Assembly: GCA_029962745.1 (NCBI GenBank)
Contig: CM057159.1
Coordinates: 30,972,092-31,036,091, forward strand
Direction: 5' to 3'
From: Echinometra lucunter
Lineage: Eukaryota > Echinodermata > Echinoidea > Camarodonta > Echinometridae
DNA length: 64,000 nucleotides
The notes under the pieces are model-generated. The model was not told where the DNA came from and did not search any database. It saw only the letters and a program-made list of their open reading frames with translations. Position 1 is the stretch's first letter. The number at the start of each line of letters is the position of its first letter. The position numbers were made by a program, and so were the translations under genes. Below are positions 1 to 11,679 of this stretch, piece after piece.

Positions 1-16
1 ATGACGGATGGAGAAG
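1..16 (+). CDS. Candidate first coding exon of the C20orf27 homologue
   Basis: An ATG is followed by five codons (Met-Thr-Asp-Gly-Glu) plus one base, then GT. The downstream exon at 41809 needs exactly one donated base, and joining gives MTDGEEQTTSQTKTRPRS, a plausible charged start. The in-frame ORF here runs only to a TGA at 49 and holds a single GT, so this is the only donor that could be used. Against it: the donor GTCCGA is weak, the intron would be 41.8 kb, and a short ATG-plus-GT can arise by chance. The first 150 bases have slightly more CpG than the flanks, as expected near a gene start. The true first exon could instead lie off the window or in the N gap. Confidence 0.3.
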
Positions 17-374
17 GTCCGAATGAGGCAACTACATCAACACGGCCTTGATTAAATTTTGTTTTCGTTAGGGAGGAATGTGGTCGCAAAACTCAGGGAC
101 TGAGCTCCAAAATTAAGCCGTTTAGAATTGATTGGTTCAAGGGGTCCAAGAATAATAAATGGATTTGGTTTTCTGTAGAAGTCCTGTTGCATTGCTCGTT
201 TTAAAGTCATGAGTTGAAGGTTGTACATGGTTTTAAGTTGTTATTGCATTAGTTTTTCCACATATGTGATTCTATATTGAGCCTCATTTTCATAACATTG
301 GAAAAATAAGGAAATTTATATGTGCCTGGAAAATTCTTTGAAAGATGGTGTTTTTAAAAAATCTTGTTTTGGTT
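17..374. other. No feature recognised
   Basis: Non-repetitive sequence directly after the candidate first exon. A few CpGs lie in the first 150 bases; beyond that it is AT-rich, and no motif can be assigned. Confidence 0.5.
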
Positions 375-785
375 TTGGTATTGTGTATTACATACTTAAA
401 GTGTAAAGTGTCGAACCAAAGATCGTGAGTTCGAGTCCACCCTGGGCGGATGACTGAAGCTGCATTGTGTGTTTACATGCCCCTCCCCTGTTTCATAGAC
501 GCAGGCTACGTTTCAGTGGAAAACACTCCATCCCTCGGATAGGACGTTAAATAGAGGCCCTATGTAGAGGAGAGTCACCACCTTTACATAGTAAGAACCA
601 ACTGCAGTGTTCCAAGAAGAGTAGGGGGATATCCTGGTGTAGTGCTAAACATGCACATCCCAATAAGTGACGTCAGGAGTAGAGGCCGTAGGGTCACAGT
701 GATAAAGTATGCTTTTCCCCTCCCATGCCCAGGTGACGCCAAACATTTAATAATAATAACGATAATAATAATAATAGAGTTCCTT
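375..785 (+). mobile_element. tRNA-derived SINE, family 1 (+ strand, head degraded)
   Basis: GAGTTCGAGTCCACC at about 427-441 resembles a pol III B box. The body, with its conserved AGGAGAGTCACCACCTTTAC, matches the minus-strand copy at 3907-4738. It ends in GACGCCAAACATTTAATAAT followed by an (AAT)n tail. The A-box half of the head is not recognisable. Confidence 0.65.
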
Positions 786-1480
786 TATCCTCCATTCAGT
801 TGTTGCAAATATCAGGGATAACATTTCCTCTGATTTTTGTGTATGTTAAGCATGGTTCTCGCCAGTACATAACACCCATGGTTCCAGTACCATGCGTAAA
901 GGGTTTCAGACAAGGAAGAACCATGTGTGAAATTGCTGCACCATGCGTGGCAACAAGGGTAAAAAAATATTGGAGTATATATTCCTAACAATAATGATAA
1001 ATGTCACAGATTGTTTTGCTTTTTGGCAATGTATTTTTACTTTTATACCCTTAGTAGACAACTCCTGCTTACCAAGAAGTATTTTTCATCCTTTTACTAT
1101 AGCATATACTGCCGCCACACCTAACTTTAGGTGTTATTCTGTAAAACTTCTGAAACTTCCACGCTTTGCGCAGAGTGGGAACTGTGTGTGGATTTTTTTC
1201 TAGTGAGAACCCTGATGTTAAGGTGTCATTTGAAGGGATTATCAAATGGACTAGAATATGCTCAAGGGTAATTGCCCTGGATATATTCTACATTTGTCTT
1301 GCATCTGTCTCTTTGTTGTCTTTTTAAAAAATCTATTTTAGATTTGTGTGACCTCAGTTGTTTTGATTATGCTATTAATTTGTATCTTCTACTCTGTATT
1401 GCTTTAGTATTTGCTTATGACCTTATGTACTATATAACTAAGTTTCAGGGGCTTGCACCTCACAAGCATTGCTTTTTTTA
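786..1480. other. No gene recognised
   Basis: Open frames up to 86 codons occur here, but they show no family similarity, overlap one another and match the base composition. I see nothing functional. Confidence 0.5.
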
Positions 1481-1678
1481 GCTTGCCCCTCCGTTTTGCT
1501 ATATCCTTTTTCTCAGTCTGGTCAGTATTATTTATAAGTACATGTACATGTATCTCAGTATAGTTCTATTTTTTATTTTATGTCATTTCCATTACGTTTG
1601 TCTCAATGAGATTGTATTCATAATTTTGTTTGTTTATATTGTGAAACGGAAAAATAAATCAAATCAAATCAAATCAAG
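1481..1678 (+). mobile_element. Non-LTR retrotransposon 3' end with AATCA tail
   Basis: A T-rich stretch ends in AAAAATAAATCAAATCAAATC, a polyadenylation-like signal followed by a short tandem tail, the usual 3' end of a 5'-truncated LINE. The layout resembles 33925-34118. No coding part is left, so the clade cannot be named. Confidence 0.4.
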
Positions 1679-1680
1679 AG

Positions 1681-3905
1681 ACTATTTTCAATACTTCGAA
1701 AAGTGACAGACAAAAGGTTTGTCACTTTTCTACAGAAAAAGGCATGATGTGATATGAAGGTTGCATCCTTTATTGCCAGTATGAGCTGTTCATGTCCTAT
1801 GAACTAAGCAATCCATTAATCATATTTTCTGAGAGCTGGGACACACTGTTTTGCCAGTATTCATGAGCTGTGCATCCTGTATGAACCAAGCAATCTCTTA
1901 ATTGCATGTCCTGGGAACCGAAGGGCCATCTCGTAATTAAAGTAAATGCCCACCGTACTGGTGTAATAGCTCTTTTGATTTGATCTCATCCGATATCAAG
2001 TCCATTGGGAATGACATTATGAATACCTGTGTGACTATGCTCTACTTACACCAGCCCCGGTCTCATCCCCATTGAGTGGCATATCCAGAATACTTTACTG
2101 GTGGAGGAAAAAGTTGGGGGTGGGGGGGAGAGGGGGTCTATTCAGAATGTCACTATGAATATAGTACTGATATGACTCTACCTAACCCAACTCTTACATG
2201 TGCACTAGCATCTCGTGGTGTATCCTAGATTCTGTAAGATGGTGGGGAGGACTTATATGTACATGTAGGTCAACAGGTTTGCACCCCCCCCCCCATGAAG
2301 TAATGTTTTCAAATTTGTGCTCTGTTCTGTGCTGAAAATCCTTGTTGCCAGAGTGGGGGAAGGGGTCAGAGAGCATATACTGCTCCCCCTCTCTCTTCAA
2401 CCATTCCTTCTCCTCCCTCTCTCTCTCTATCTCATAGGGGAGGGGTGAGAATTTTATGGATTGCATGCTATGTTTAGATCGATCTCCCCTTTAGAAATGC
2501 TGTGATATAATTTGTTTAGGGGATGGTTTGAAATCTCCAGGCATGCATGGTGCTTAACCTGCGGGCTTTCACACTGATAATACGAGATCTAATCAACCTA
2601 CAAAGTCACCTCACAAACACTCTCATCAATCATCCATTTGGTCTAAAGTCATACATGTATCTCTGGAAATGATGAGGATAGCAATATTATTGCTCTGAGA
2701 GTCACATTTATTTTTTTTACACGTACTAGACACAAAGGACATCTTGACTTCTTATAAAGTGGAATACCTTCACTAGCAAAAGAACATTTCTTTGTGATTT
2801 TCATCTTCCTGTTGTAATGTAAGCAATTTTTATGTTCAGTTGATGTAAATCCTTCTTTTAAAGGTTCGTGTTTGATAAGGAGTTACTTACAGTCCTCTTA
2901 ATTTGGATTTTCTTAGTAATTAAAATAGTTTAAATGCTGTCTGCTTATCACACCTCCTAGTATCTGCAAACAGATGACATTCGATTTAAGAAGATGATCA
3001 AGTGTGGGTGGAAATTAGACACACTTCCTTTAGGTAACAGAAGAGTTTAATGCATTCAATGAGGTTTGGCAAGGGAATGATGATAAGAGGATTTAGAGGA
3101 TTCCTGGAGGATGATCTTTATTAGATGTGAAACCATTAAGTGAGATGCATATCTTAGAAGTGACAGCAGTGGATAGGTTTGTTGATAACTGTTGACAAGT
3201 AATGGTTCACTTTCCATATTGATTTCACTGTGGGTGTAGTCTTTCTCCTATTACCTGTGCTGAAACAATGGGATATATTTCCTTTTATGCATCTCTTGTT
3301 TTTGCCTCGTTCACCACTGTGACATTGACTGAAATTCTATTTGAAAAGAGAACCTCACTTTTTGTTAAAATACATAGTTTTAGGCACTGCCAAATTGTTT
3401 TATTCATGTACAGTGTATATGTTGGCTCTATAGACAAATGAGTATTTAAGAGATTTTTACTCATATATAGTTTCACCCCGTTTCTTTGTTTTTATAATAT
3501 TTTGGCTGACTTGACACTAAACAAATACATAGAGAAACAATTTCGCTATGATTTGTCATCAGAAAGGTTGAATTAAAAAAGATCATTTTGTGAGTATTTT
3601 AAAAGGATTTTTAGTATGTAGGCCTATACATGTACTAATCAATGCTTAAGAATGGCACCATTGTAATATTACACCATTGACCATTATATTATGTTCTTTC
3701 AAGTGTGTTTTACTTTGCAAAATGTTAAGATCCATTGTTGAAAATGAGAAGCAATACTGGATGAAATGAGTTTTTTTTTAAAGCTGTGAATGTATACAAT
3801 TTTTCTTAATTCCTTGAGAGAGCTCATGAAAAGTATTACAACATAACATGTAAGCATGTTAATAATCGGTGACCAAACATAATGCTCTGACGACAATTGC
3901 CATAG
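1681..3905. other. Unique intronic or intergenic DNA
   Basis: Contains a G run at about 2114-2137, a C run at 2284-2293 and a CT-rich tract at about 2385-2432. No splice-flanked coding segment or transposon end was recognised. Confidence 0.5.
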
Positions 3906-3906
3906 G

Positions 3907-4738
3907 GCTTTTTATTATCATTATTAAGTATTTGGCATTTCCTGGGCCTGGGAGGGGAAAAGTGAATTTAATCACACTGTGACCCTCGGGTAGACGTCTC
4001 CTCCTGATATAACTTATTAGGATGTGCAGGTGTACCACTACACTGGGGTTTTCCCCTACTCTTCTTCAAATAGTACAGTGGGTTCTTAACGTGCAAAGGT
4101 GGTGACTCTCCTCTACAGGGGGCCTCCATTTAATGTCCTATCTGTGGGACAGAGTGTTTTTCACTGAAACATACATGTAGCCTGTGTCTGTGAAACGGAA
4201 GGGGCACGTTAACACGCAATGAAGGCTTCATTCATGTGCCCCAGGTTGGACTCGAGCTCATGATATTTGGTTAACCCATTCGTGACAGAGGGTCCACATT
4301 TTGTGGTTTGGCCTAATATCTTTTGATGCAAAGCCCTAAAAATCATACCGAATACATGAGCAGAAAGAGCAAAAAATTCTACACAAACTGTGCCCATTTT
4401 GGTTGCGTCAATATTCGTTGTTTGATGCTGAAAATTTTTTAAAGGACAATAAGCATTAAAATCCTTAAATTGGCAATGTGATAGAAAGTTTAAAATCACT
4501 GTTTTCCCCTGCAAATTGGCAACTTTTTGACTTCTCATCATAATTTCTGTCAATTTATATTCATTTCAGATACATGACGTTTCATAAGAAAAATATAGCA
4601 ATAAAATAAAAAAGTTGGTATTGACAATTTGAAGAATAAAAGCTGATCAAATTAGGCTTTAAATAATTCCTGTCACGAATGGGTTAACAGGCTGATGCTT
4701 TACCTACTGAGCCAACTTGCCTCCTTTACTTCAGGCTT
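3907..4738 (-). mobile_element. tRNA-derived SINE, family 1 (- strand), split by MITE A
   Basis: Read on the minus strand, the head begins with a tRNA-like A box (TTGGCTCAGTAGGTAAAGC), is interrupted by the element at 4271-4687, then resumes with a B box (GAGCTCGAGTCC). The body matches 375-785 and the tail ends in ATTATTA-type repeats at 3910-3925. Confidence 0.75.
4271..4687 (-). mobile_element. MITE family A, copy 1 (TTAA-flanked)
   Basis: TTAA lies at both ends (4271-4274, 4684-4687). The terminal inverted repeat is CCCATTCGTGACAG, with internal GCCAATTT motifs. At 417 bp it matches the other copies. It sits inside a SINE tRNA head, so the insertion boundary is clear. Confidence 0.9.
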
Positions 4739-4756
4739 ATGGTTGGGGTTAAAGTT

Positions 4757-5361
4757 AAAACCCTGGTCACACTAGAGGCGGAATGAGCTGGAATGCCGAC
4801 GGAATGAAAATTCTGACTGCATTCTGAGTGCATTCCAAATATTCGGGTCCATTCTTGTGGCCGGCCCGAATGTTTTGCTCATGTTCAAATCTTTCGAGGT
4901 GCATTCGAAGTGGAGAAATATACTGAATGGCATTTGAAGTGCATTCTTACTGCACTCTGACTGTATTCTGAATATTCTTACGACATTCCAACAGCATTTG
5001 AAGCATTCTGATCGCATTCAAGGGAGAGTTAAAATCGCAGAAAAATGAAAATCCTGGAAATCCTGTATAGTTGCAGATCCTCTCGTCCTTCTCGAGATTC
5101 CTGTGACCATTTTGCACCCTATCGGGAACCATTCTGGCAGCATTCTTGATACATGTACTCTCTGGACATTCTAAGTACATTGGAAGTACATTCTGTTTAA
5201 ATTCTTGAACGTTATTCGAGGCTGGTTCGAAGGACGTTCTAAGTATTTGAACGGCAGTTAGGTCAATATGAAATTCCCTCCCGAATGTGGCGCGAATTTT
5301 AAAAATTCTTCATTCCGGCTGGTTCTGCTTGATTCCTGCTGATTCCGAATAAGTGTGACGG
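4757..5361. mobile_element. Non-autonomous DNA element with GTCACACT ends
   Basis: The left end CCTGGTCACACTAGAGGCGG and the right end, reversed, CCGTCACACTTATTCGG form an imperfect terminal inverted repeat; both continue into GGAATGA-type repeats. The interior is dominated by short GCATTC/GAATGC motifs in both orientations. The target duplication is unclear. Confidence 0.6.
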
Positions 5362-5506
5362 GGGGTATAAGGCATAACATTCAGTCAAGGATTTGAATTC
5401 AGTATTTAGTTGGTGTAGTAAACTGATGTAAAGCAGTTGTCACTGGAGCATGTATTGTGGATTCTCATCATGCTGTAAGGTATGGAAGAGGCCTTCTTCC
5501 CTGCAA

Positions 5507-5943
5507 TAAAGTCCCCAGTTCCCCGTTTTCTAAAATGCAAATTCTGTGCTTTTCGGTGTTCTAAACTTCAAATTCCGTGTTCTTCGTTGACATATACAAA
5601 ACATATGACAAAGCAATTGTAAAGAGTAAAATCTATGAAAAAAAATTAAATTAAAAAAAAAAAAAATGACATAACTATATGCACTGTACTGCAGTATCAT
5701 GCAGATGCAACTGAAGCTCCACGATCACACGCTAAACACTGCAAACAGGTTTGATCCAGATGCACAGTTTTGTTTTATTGGATTTTGCTTTGTTTTTGTT
5801 ATGTTTTTTTTTACTGTATTACCTAATTCAAATTTTTTGGCCTAAAACATCGCATTTTCCATGAAATTTTGTGAATTCTGTGTTCTTCCCAAATTCTGTG
5901 AAATATTTCCGTTTTCTGTATCGTGGAAAAACTGGGGACTTTA
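5507..5943. mobile_element. hAT-type MITE with 8-bp target duplication
   Basis: The inverted ends are TAAAGTCCCCAGTT and AACTGGGGACTTTA. The flanks are CCCTGCAA (5499-5506) and CCCTACAA (5944-5951), seven of eight identical, consistent with the 8-bp duplication of hAT elements. The interior contains inverted AATTCTGTG/TTCTGTGTTCTT motifs. No coding capacity. Confidence 0.65.
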
Positions 5944-5951
5944 CCCTACAA

Positions 5952-7480
5952 GCACACTGCAGCCGGAGCTGTGGTAGGCATTAGCCAGTGAGTGGTATGA
6001 TGATTTCTCTTTCTCTCTCTCTCTCTCTCTCAAGCAAGTCATATTCTTTGCAGTGTGAGAGTGATAGAATATTAGATTACTTTCATATCTCGTGTAATTT
6101 TGAGAAATTTCCCTTTGATTTCTCAGTTATTCAATAGCTGCGTGGTATTTTGATTATGTCTGGGCATGCTTTGGTCTGTTTCTGTGACATTCTTGGTACT
6201 TTCACTTCTTCTTACATTACAGGTATAGCCTGTTCAGACTAGCAGAAATCTGTCTAGATAAATGTTGTATTTAAGAATCCTTAAGTGAAGGGGGATACAT
6301 GTACAAATCTGAGAAAATATTAAAAGAAGGCATAGTGAAATTGATTTCATGGAGGTCAGCCCAAATGATATGTGTACCATTGGCTTACGGGTTATTTTGA
6401 TGGTAGTGATTTGGGATGAAAGAGTTCTTCAGGCCAGTCTTTAGGCCAATGAGCTCATGCTTGTTCACACTGGAAGTGCACTCAGATTCTTTATCAAAGT
6501 TTTTGTTCAAACAAGACTTACTAAAAGCATTCTGCTGTAGGAGTTTAGTCCTATTTGCTCATAGGTATACATTCACTTATTCTTGGCTAGCTATCTTTGT
6601 CTCCCCTACACCCAACTGCTTGTTACTGCTGACCTACATGTACCTACAAGTATATACTGCCTAGTCTGCATCAAGTACAGCAGTAGGCCTAGATGCAGTT
6701 CTCCTGGGATCTGGATTCTCAAGGTGTTTTGGTGAACATTTCAACCTTTTCCAAGCTCTCTCTACAAGCATGTCCTGTTGAAAAACCTGAATGTAGGCCA
6801 CATTGTGCATGTGTCCTTCCCAACCTTTTGCATGTGTTGTTTAAGAACCTTGATTTAGGCCACATACATAGTCATTGGCCATCATGTTGAGCTGGTTGCT
6901 TAGCCTGTGCCTACATTCTCCATTAGACATGACCCTCTCCTAATTTCCTATTCTGAAGGTTGTTTCCTCTTCAATGGCCTCTCTTCTCTAACCTTTTGAG
7001 AGAATAAATCATTAATCATCCAGATTGGCTGTCTTTTTTTTCCAAATAAAAGCTGTTCAAAGTGAAGCGATTCTCTCGGGGAAGACAGACATTGAAGCTG
7101 GAGATATTCATTAATATGACCGCATACACTTCCTAGAAATCAACTCAACAGCATTTTCAAGACCTTTTTGGTATTTCCAATAGAAATTGTGTTTGGAATT
7201 TGTACTAGTACAGATACATGTATGTCATTGTACTTCCAAGGTGATATACTAGGCTTTTGTTGAAATTCACTGCAGATGAATTCATGAAAGTCATTGCATT
7301 TTCTGTTTCTTTGTGTTTGTGTACCAAATTTTCTTTCATTTAGTTTTCTTTTGCTTCTGTTCCTTTCCTTACCTTTCTTTTCATTTCCCTTCATTTCCCT
7401 TTCTTGTCATCTCCTCCCGTTCCTAGTTATTTACTCGATCACATCCATTTTCTGAAGGAGACGAGTTACAATCCGTTCCT
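5952..7480. other. Unique DNA with a CT tract
   Basis: A (CT)n tract lies at about 6005-6033. Overlapping open frames near 6416-6890 have no recognisable homology and no splice context. Nothing else is supported. Confidence 0.5.
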
Positions 7481-7830
7481 TTCTCTCTATATCTCTCTCT
7501 CTCTTCCCTATAAATGTACCTCCCTCATATGGTTTTCATGCATCTTAGCTTTCTTTGCCTCGTAATTTATTTTGTTTCTGTGGAATCTTAATGCACTTCT
7601 TATTTCTCTGCATGGACTTGCTTTACTCCCTTCCCTTCTCCCCCCTTCTTCTTTCTCTTTATTTCTCTCTCTATCTGTCAGCCTCTATTCCCTCTCAGGT
7701 ATTTCTTCTCTCTATATCTGTTCTTCTCTCCTTTTCATTCCCAGCATAATTTTTTTGTGGATATTTTTCATTCTCTCTCTCTCTCTCTCTCTTTCTTCCA
7801 CATGTATATGTACCCGCACTCTTTAAGAAC
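7481..7830. repeat. Pyrimidine-rich simple sequence
   Basis: Dense TCTCTC and CCTTTCTT runs, with (CT)n near 7770-7793. The apparent Leu/Ser-rich open frames here are products of this composition. Confidence 0.8.
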
Positions 7831-7863
7831 TTTGCATTTTGACTCGTACCACAAATCGTCGCC

Positions 7864-7997
7864 TGGCTGGCAGAAGGGTGTTAGCACATGTGCGTGCATG
7901 ATTTATACATTCCCTAGCTGGCAGAAGGGCGTTAACGTGTGAGCGACACTACCTTTCATGTGGCGCTTGCTCGAGCTAACGCCCTTCTGCCAGCCAA
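7864..7997. repeat. Cluster of the CTGGCAGAAGGGCGTTAAC motif
   Basis: Two direct copies (about 7867-7882, 7918-7935) and one inverted copy (about 7976-7996) of a CTGGCAGAAGGGYGTTA motif that also occurs singly elsewhere in the window. Confidence 0.65.
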
Positions 7998-8161
7998 AAT
8001 CTTCTTTTCTGCTTTGTCTGGGTATTTCTGCCTAATTCACGTCTGGAGATTCTGGCAGACAGTACATGAGTACCTGATATACTACCACCTCTCCCTCTAT
8101 GGCTCATCCTGTCTTGGTTTATCTCTCGCTCATCTCTTGTTTTCATCCTTTCTTTCAAACC

Positions 8162-8657
8162 TTAAAGACATTGGTTAACATTGTTATGATTTTAAAAAAT
8201 CTCATTTTGTTACTTGAAAATGGGATAAATATAGGGGTTATAGTGTAAAAATACCAGTCTGAAAGTTTCAGCATATAATATAGACAGGAAGTATTTTTAA
8301 ATAGTAGAAATGTGAATCAATGTTTGAAAAATATACGAGGGTCAGTTGCACAGACCGGACATAAGGAGTGCACATGCGCGGATGGCTCAGTGGACCGCAC
8401 TGTGTGTATTGGCGTATCACACGGCGGAAGGCACATAACGGTATTTTTTAATTCATGCAAACGGTCCTCTTAGTTCATTGTCTCTCGAGACGAAAGCTAA
8501 TAAAATCGCGGTTTGCGTCTAAATTACAGTTTTTCATTCCAAATTATGGTTGGTTTCAGGATTTTTTGAGTACAAATACAAGTACTCATACACATGTTTC
8601 ATCTCAGTTTGAGAATTTTTTAAATCAGCTGCTCACAAAGTTAGCCAATGCCTTTAA
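8162..8657 (+). mobile_element. MITE family B, copy 1 (TTAA-flanked)
   Basis: The ends are TTAA-AGACATTGGTTAAC and GTTAGCCAATGCCT-TTAA. It is 496 bp, the same length as the copy at 31382-31877, and the interior is collinear throughout with that copy and with 38529-38998. Confidence 0.88.
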
Positions 8658-10019
8658 TTATCTTCCATCTGAATGCCTTAAGTCGGCCCTTCACCCCAGT
8701 ATTGCACTTTAGTCTTTCCCTAGGTAATGAGTATCTGTCCCGTGTTTAAGTCAACACACAGCATCTTAGTATGTTTTCTTGAGGGCACACCCAGTTCATG
8801 TATAACCAGCTCTGATTTCACGGATGGTGCACCCAGTGAAATAAAGAATACACAAGAGATTTGTAGTACTTCAGAAGTCTGCAAAGCTTTTAAAAGAGAG
8901 GAAAAAATTCCAGCCCCCCCCCCAAAAAAAAAACAAGCAAAAAAAAAAAAAAAAAAAAAGAAATCCACCCGCCTTAATAATAACAATATTAGAAAAGACA
9001 GAAAGAGAAAGATCTACTGGTATATCAGATAGATTATGATCTGATGAATTATAATCTTTAGTTCTGGTTTGAACAAGAAGTCATCATCAAGACATTTGTG
9101 CACATAATGTTATTGATAAGATAAGATCCAGAAGTAGAAGCTACATGTACATGTACCATGTATCATTACTGCATAATGTGATTTCATACCTGCATGGTTC
9201 TATTGCTTGACTGACCCTTGAAAGCTAACCTCTCATATTCAGTTTATTCTGATTACCTCTACTTGATGGCACTCATGTAGCTCCATGTTCTTACAGGGAG
9301 AATTCTTTTTCATCAAAGCCTTGTAACCAGATGGCCCATTCATTGATGCCAACTGTTCCTTTCTTGCTGTATTTTGTACTGTTTTGTTTCTTGGGGAAAA
9401 TACTACAGGTTTCAAGCAAAACACTAATATTTCCTCAGCTGCACTGTGCTATGGCTGTAAAGTAGGATATACTTTTTTTTAAAAAAAATTATATGTTTTC
9501 TAGTAGGATATACTTTTCCCCACTCTTAAACATTTCATAGTAAATATTTGATGATAGTGGGGATTAAATTGAGTTTTTCGATAATGATGATGATGATAAT
9601 GATGATTAAATCAATCATCATGATAATTTGTAAAGAGTATATTTCTTTATATTTTTTATTTTATTTTATTATATTATTTTTTTTTTTTTTTGGGGGGGGG
9701 GGGGAAATAAATCAGTCAGGCAATACAAGTTGTGTACTGCATGTTTCTCTTTAAATAATCCATATTTAAGTTCTGAGAAAAGAGATGGTCATCAACTGCA
9801 CATTAAAAACATGGAGAAAGTTATACCTTTACTGCTCTGTTTTTTTTTTTCCTTTTTTTTTTTTTAAAGATTTCCCCCAACTTAGATGCAGGTACGTCAA
9901 GGAAGTACATAGTGGAAGATAGAAGTGTTATCTTATCAGCTTTCCAAAACAAATGTTAGTATAAGAACTACACTATGAGCAAGGTCATATCCAGTAATCA
10001 CAGCCCTACTAAGTGAGCT
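8658..10019. other. Unique DNA with homopolymer tracts
   Basis: Poly-A near 8925-8959, GAT repeats near 9583-9610, and a T run followed by a G run at about 9676-9705. The 101-codon open frame at 8727-9032 runs through the poly-A tract and has no recognised homology; I do not call it a gene. Confidence 0.5.
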
Positions 10020-10260
10020 CTCTGCGACAAATATACTAATTTAGCCAGCCTGTAATGGTCGTCTGCTCTGTGAGGCCAACAATCGTGATGAAAATTTGCC
10101 AGGATCGTGCACGCTTTGTCGTCTGCCTAGGACAATTGAAGCTTAACATTTGTTGTCATGGCAACAAGAACCTCTGGGGATGAATGATTTTGTACCCGGA
10201 GGCAGCGTGTTGGTACCCATGTCACGTTTTATGTGAGGTTTGAAATTCATCATTGCGTCT
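10020..10260. promoter_or_regulatory. Candidate regulatory segment with RFX X-box-like palindrome
   Basis: Non-repetitive and relatively CpG-containing for this window. GTTGTCATGGCAAC at 10152-10165 is an imperfect palindrome close to the RFX X-box. Function is inference from the motif alone. Confidence 0.3.
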
Positions 10261-10460
10261 GTGAGTTAAATATTGAAATCATGTTTATGAAATTGCAGTA
10301 GCCTGTGTTATTGAGATTTGTGATTAGATTTATCCCCAATGGAAACGCCAATGTCTGCAGCTTCCCTGCTTCAACTGATATTGTATACATCATGTATGTG
10401 GTATTCATCATAGCTTTTTATTCTAAAGAGGCTCTCATGAGTACTGTAATAGTAGCCTTC

Positions 10461-10647
10461 CAGGGAAAAAAATAATTATTTTTTCTCCGCGGCTACTTTT
10501 TGAGCACACCGGCCCAATTTTCTATATTGTATTACAGTTAACATTGGACCCTATGAGAATTTCAGGGGCTCTTTTTTAGTTTTCCAGGGCTCTTTTGGGC
10601 ATTTCGGAGGCGAATTCGCCCTGAGCCCCCGTGTATTTTTTTCCCTG
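10461..10647. mobile_element. hAT-type MITE with perfect 8-bp duplication
   Basis: The inverted ends are CAGGGAAAAAAATA and TATTTTTTTCCCTG. It is flanked on both sides by TAGCCTTC (10453-10460 and 10648-10655). CAGGG ends with 8-bp duplications are typical of hAT elements. A second copy is at 25418-25607. Confidence 0.85.
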
Positions 10648-10655
10648 TAGCCTTC

Positions 10656-11435
10656 ATGGGCACGAGTTATTCTCTCATCTTATGTGTAGTTAAGATTCAA
10701 CTTCTTTATCTCATTTTGTGTTATTCTTGATTGCAAAATCATGTCAACTGGGATTTCTTTTTTTTGGGGGGGGGGGGGGGGAGGAGGGTATGAAGTACAT
10801 GTAATGCATTACTTCAAAGGCATTATTATGTTACAGCCACCAGTGCTGGTGAGGAGTATACATGTACACATACATTAGTATTATTTATTGTACACATTTA
10901 TGAAATGTTTCATTTTTTTGTTATTTCTCAGCGACAGATATATGTAGGAGCTGCCCCCCCCCCCAAAGTATTTTAACAAAGTCTGTATTTCTGGAGTATT
11001 TATCTCTTCTCACCATTAGCTCCCATGAGAGGAGGGTAAGACAAGCAAGGAGGATCTCCTTTTCTCATATCAAACTGCCATTATCAGACTGCCAAGTACC
11101 AAGAATGCCTTAAATCTTTCATAAAAACTCATTTTGGGCAGATATTTTCATTCTGAAGAGGAAAAAAATTCAATCTATTGAAAACCTAGGCTATATGTCC
11201 ATTGTGTGAGGTGTGTGTTTGTTCTTTCCCATCCCCCTTTATTCCCAGCAATGCCTGGCTAGCCAGAGTAGGTAAATATTAGAGTGTATTTTGTAACACG
11301 ACATCCCTTCTGTTGTCTTGGTTATATGATATTGGAAAGTGCTTTCATGATATTGAGCTCCTGCAGTGTTCTCAAGAATTTGAGGCCAATATTCATAAAA
11401 GGGTTATGACTTTAGTCCAGGTTTAAATCAAGACT
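10656..11435. other. Unique DNA with poly-G and poly-C runs
   Basis: A G run at about 10768-10781 and a C run near 10955-10964. Nothing coding or mobile was recognised. Confidence 0.5.
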
Positions 11436-11439
11436 GAAA

Positions 11440-11665
11440 TGGGGGGGGGGGGGTACACAGAGTTGGATCCAGAATGTTTCAAAAGGGGGGGGGGTGGTCG
11501 GCTTTTTCAGGTGTCTGTTTTACCCCCAAAAAGGGGTCCTCTGCATTTTCACATGTATTTTACCCTAAAATTTTGCTTTTTCTGCTTTTCAAAGGAGGGT
11601 GGGGACGATATGCACCCCCCTCCCCCCCCCCCCCCCCACCTCCCGCATCTGCCCCTGGTACATTT
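11440..11665. repeat. Palindromic G-run/C-run repeat
   Basis: Left G runs with GAGTTGGATCCAGAATG and right C runs with CGCATCTGCCCCTGG form a loose inverted repeat, probably a degraded DNA element. Proline- and glycine-rich open frames across it are artefacts. Confidence 0.4.
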
Positions 11666-11679
11666 ATTCTACTGATTTA

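Noticed and set aside
8727..9032. 101-codon open frame as a gene
   Set aside because: It reads through a poly-A tract, overlaps another frame on the opposite strand and has no recognisable homology or splice context.
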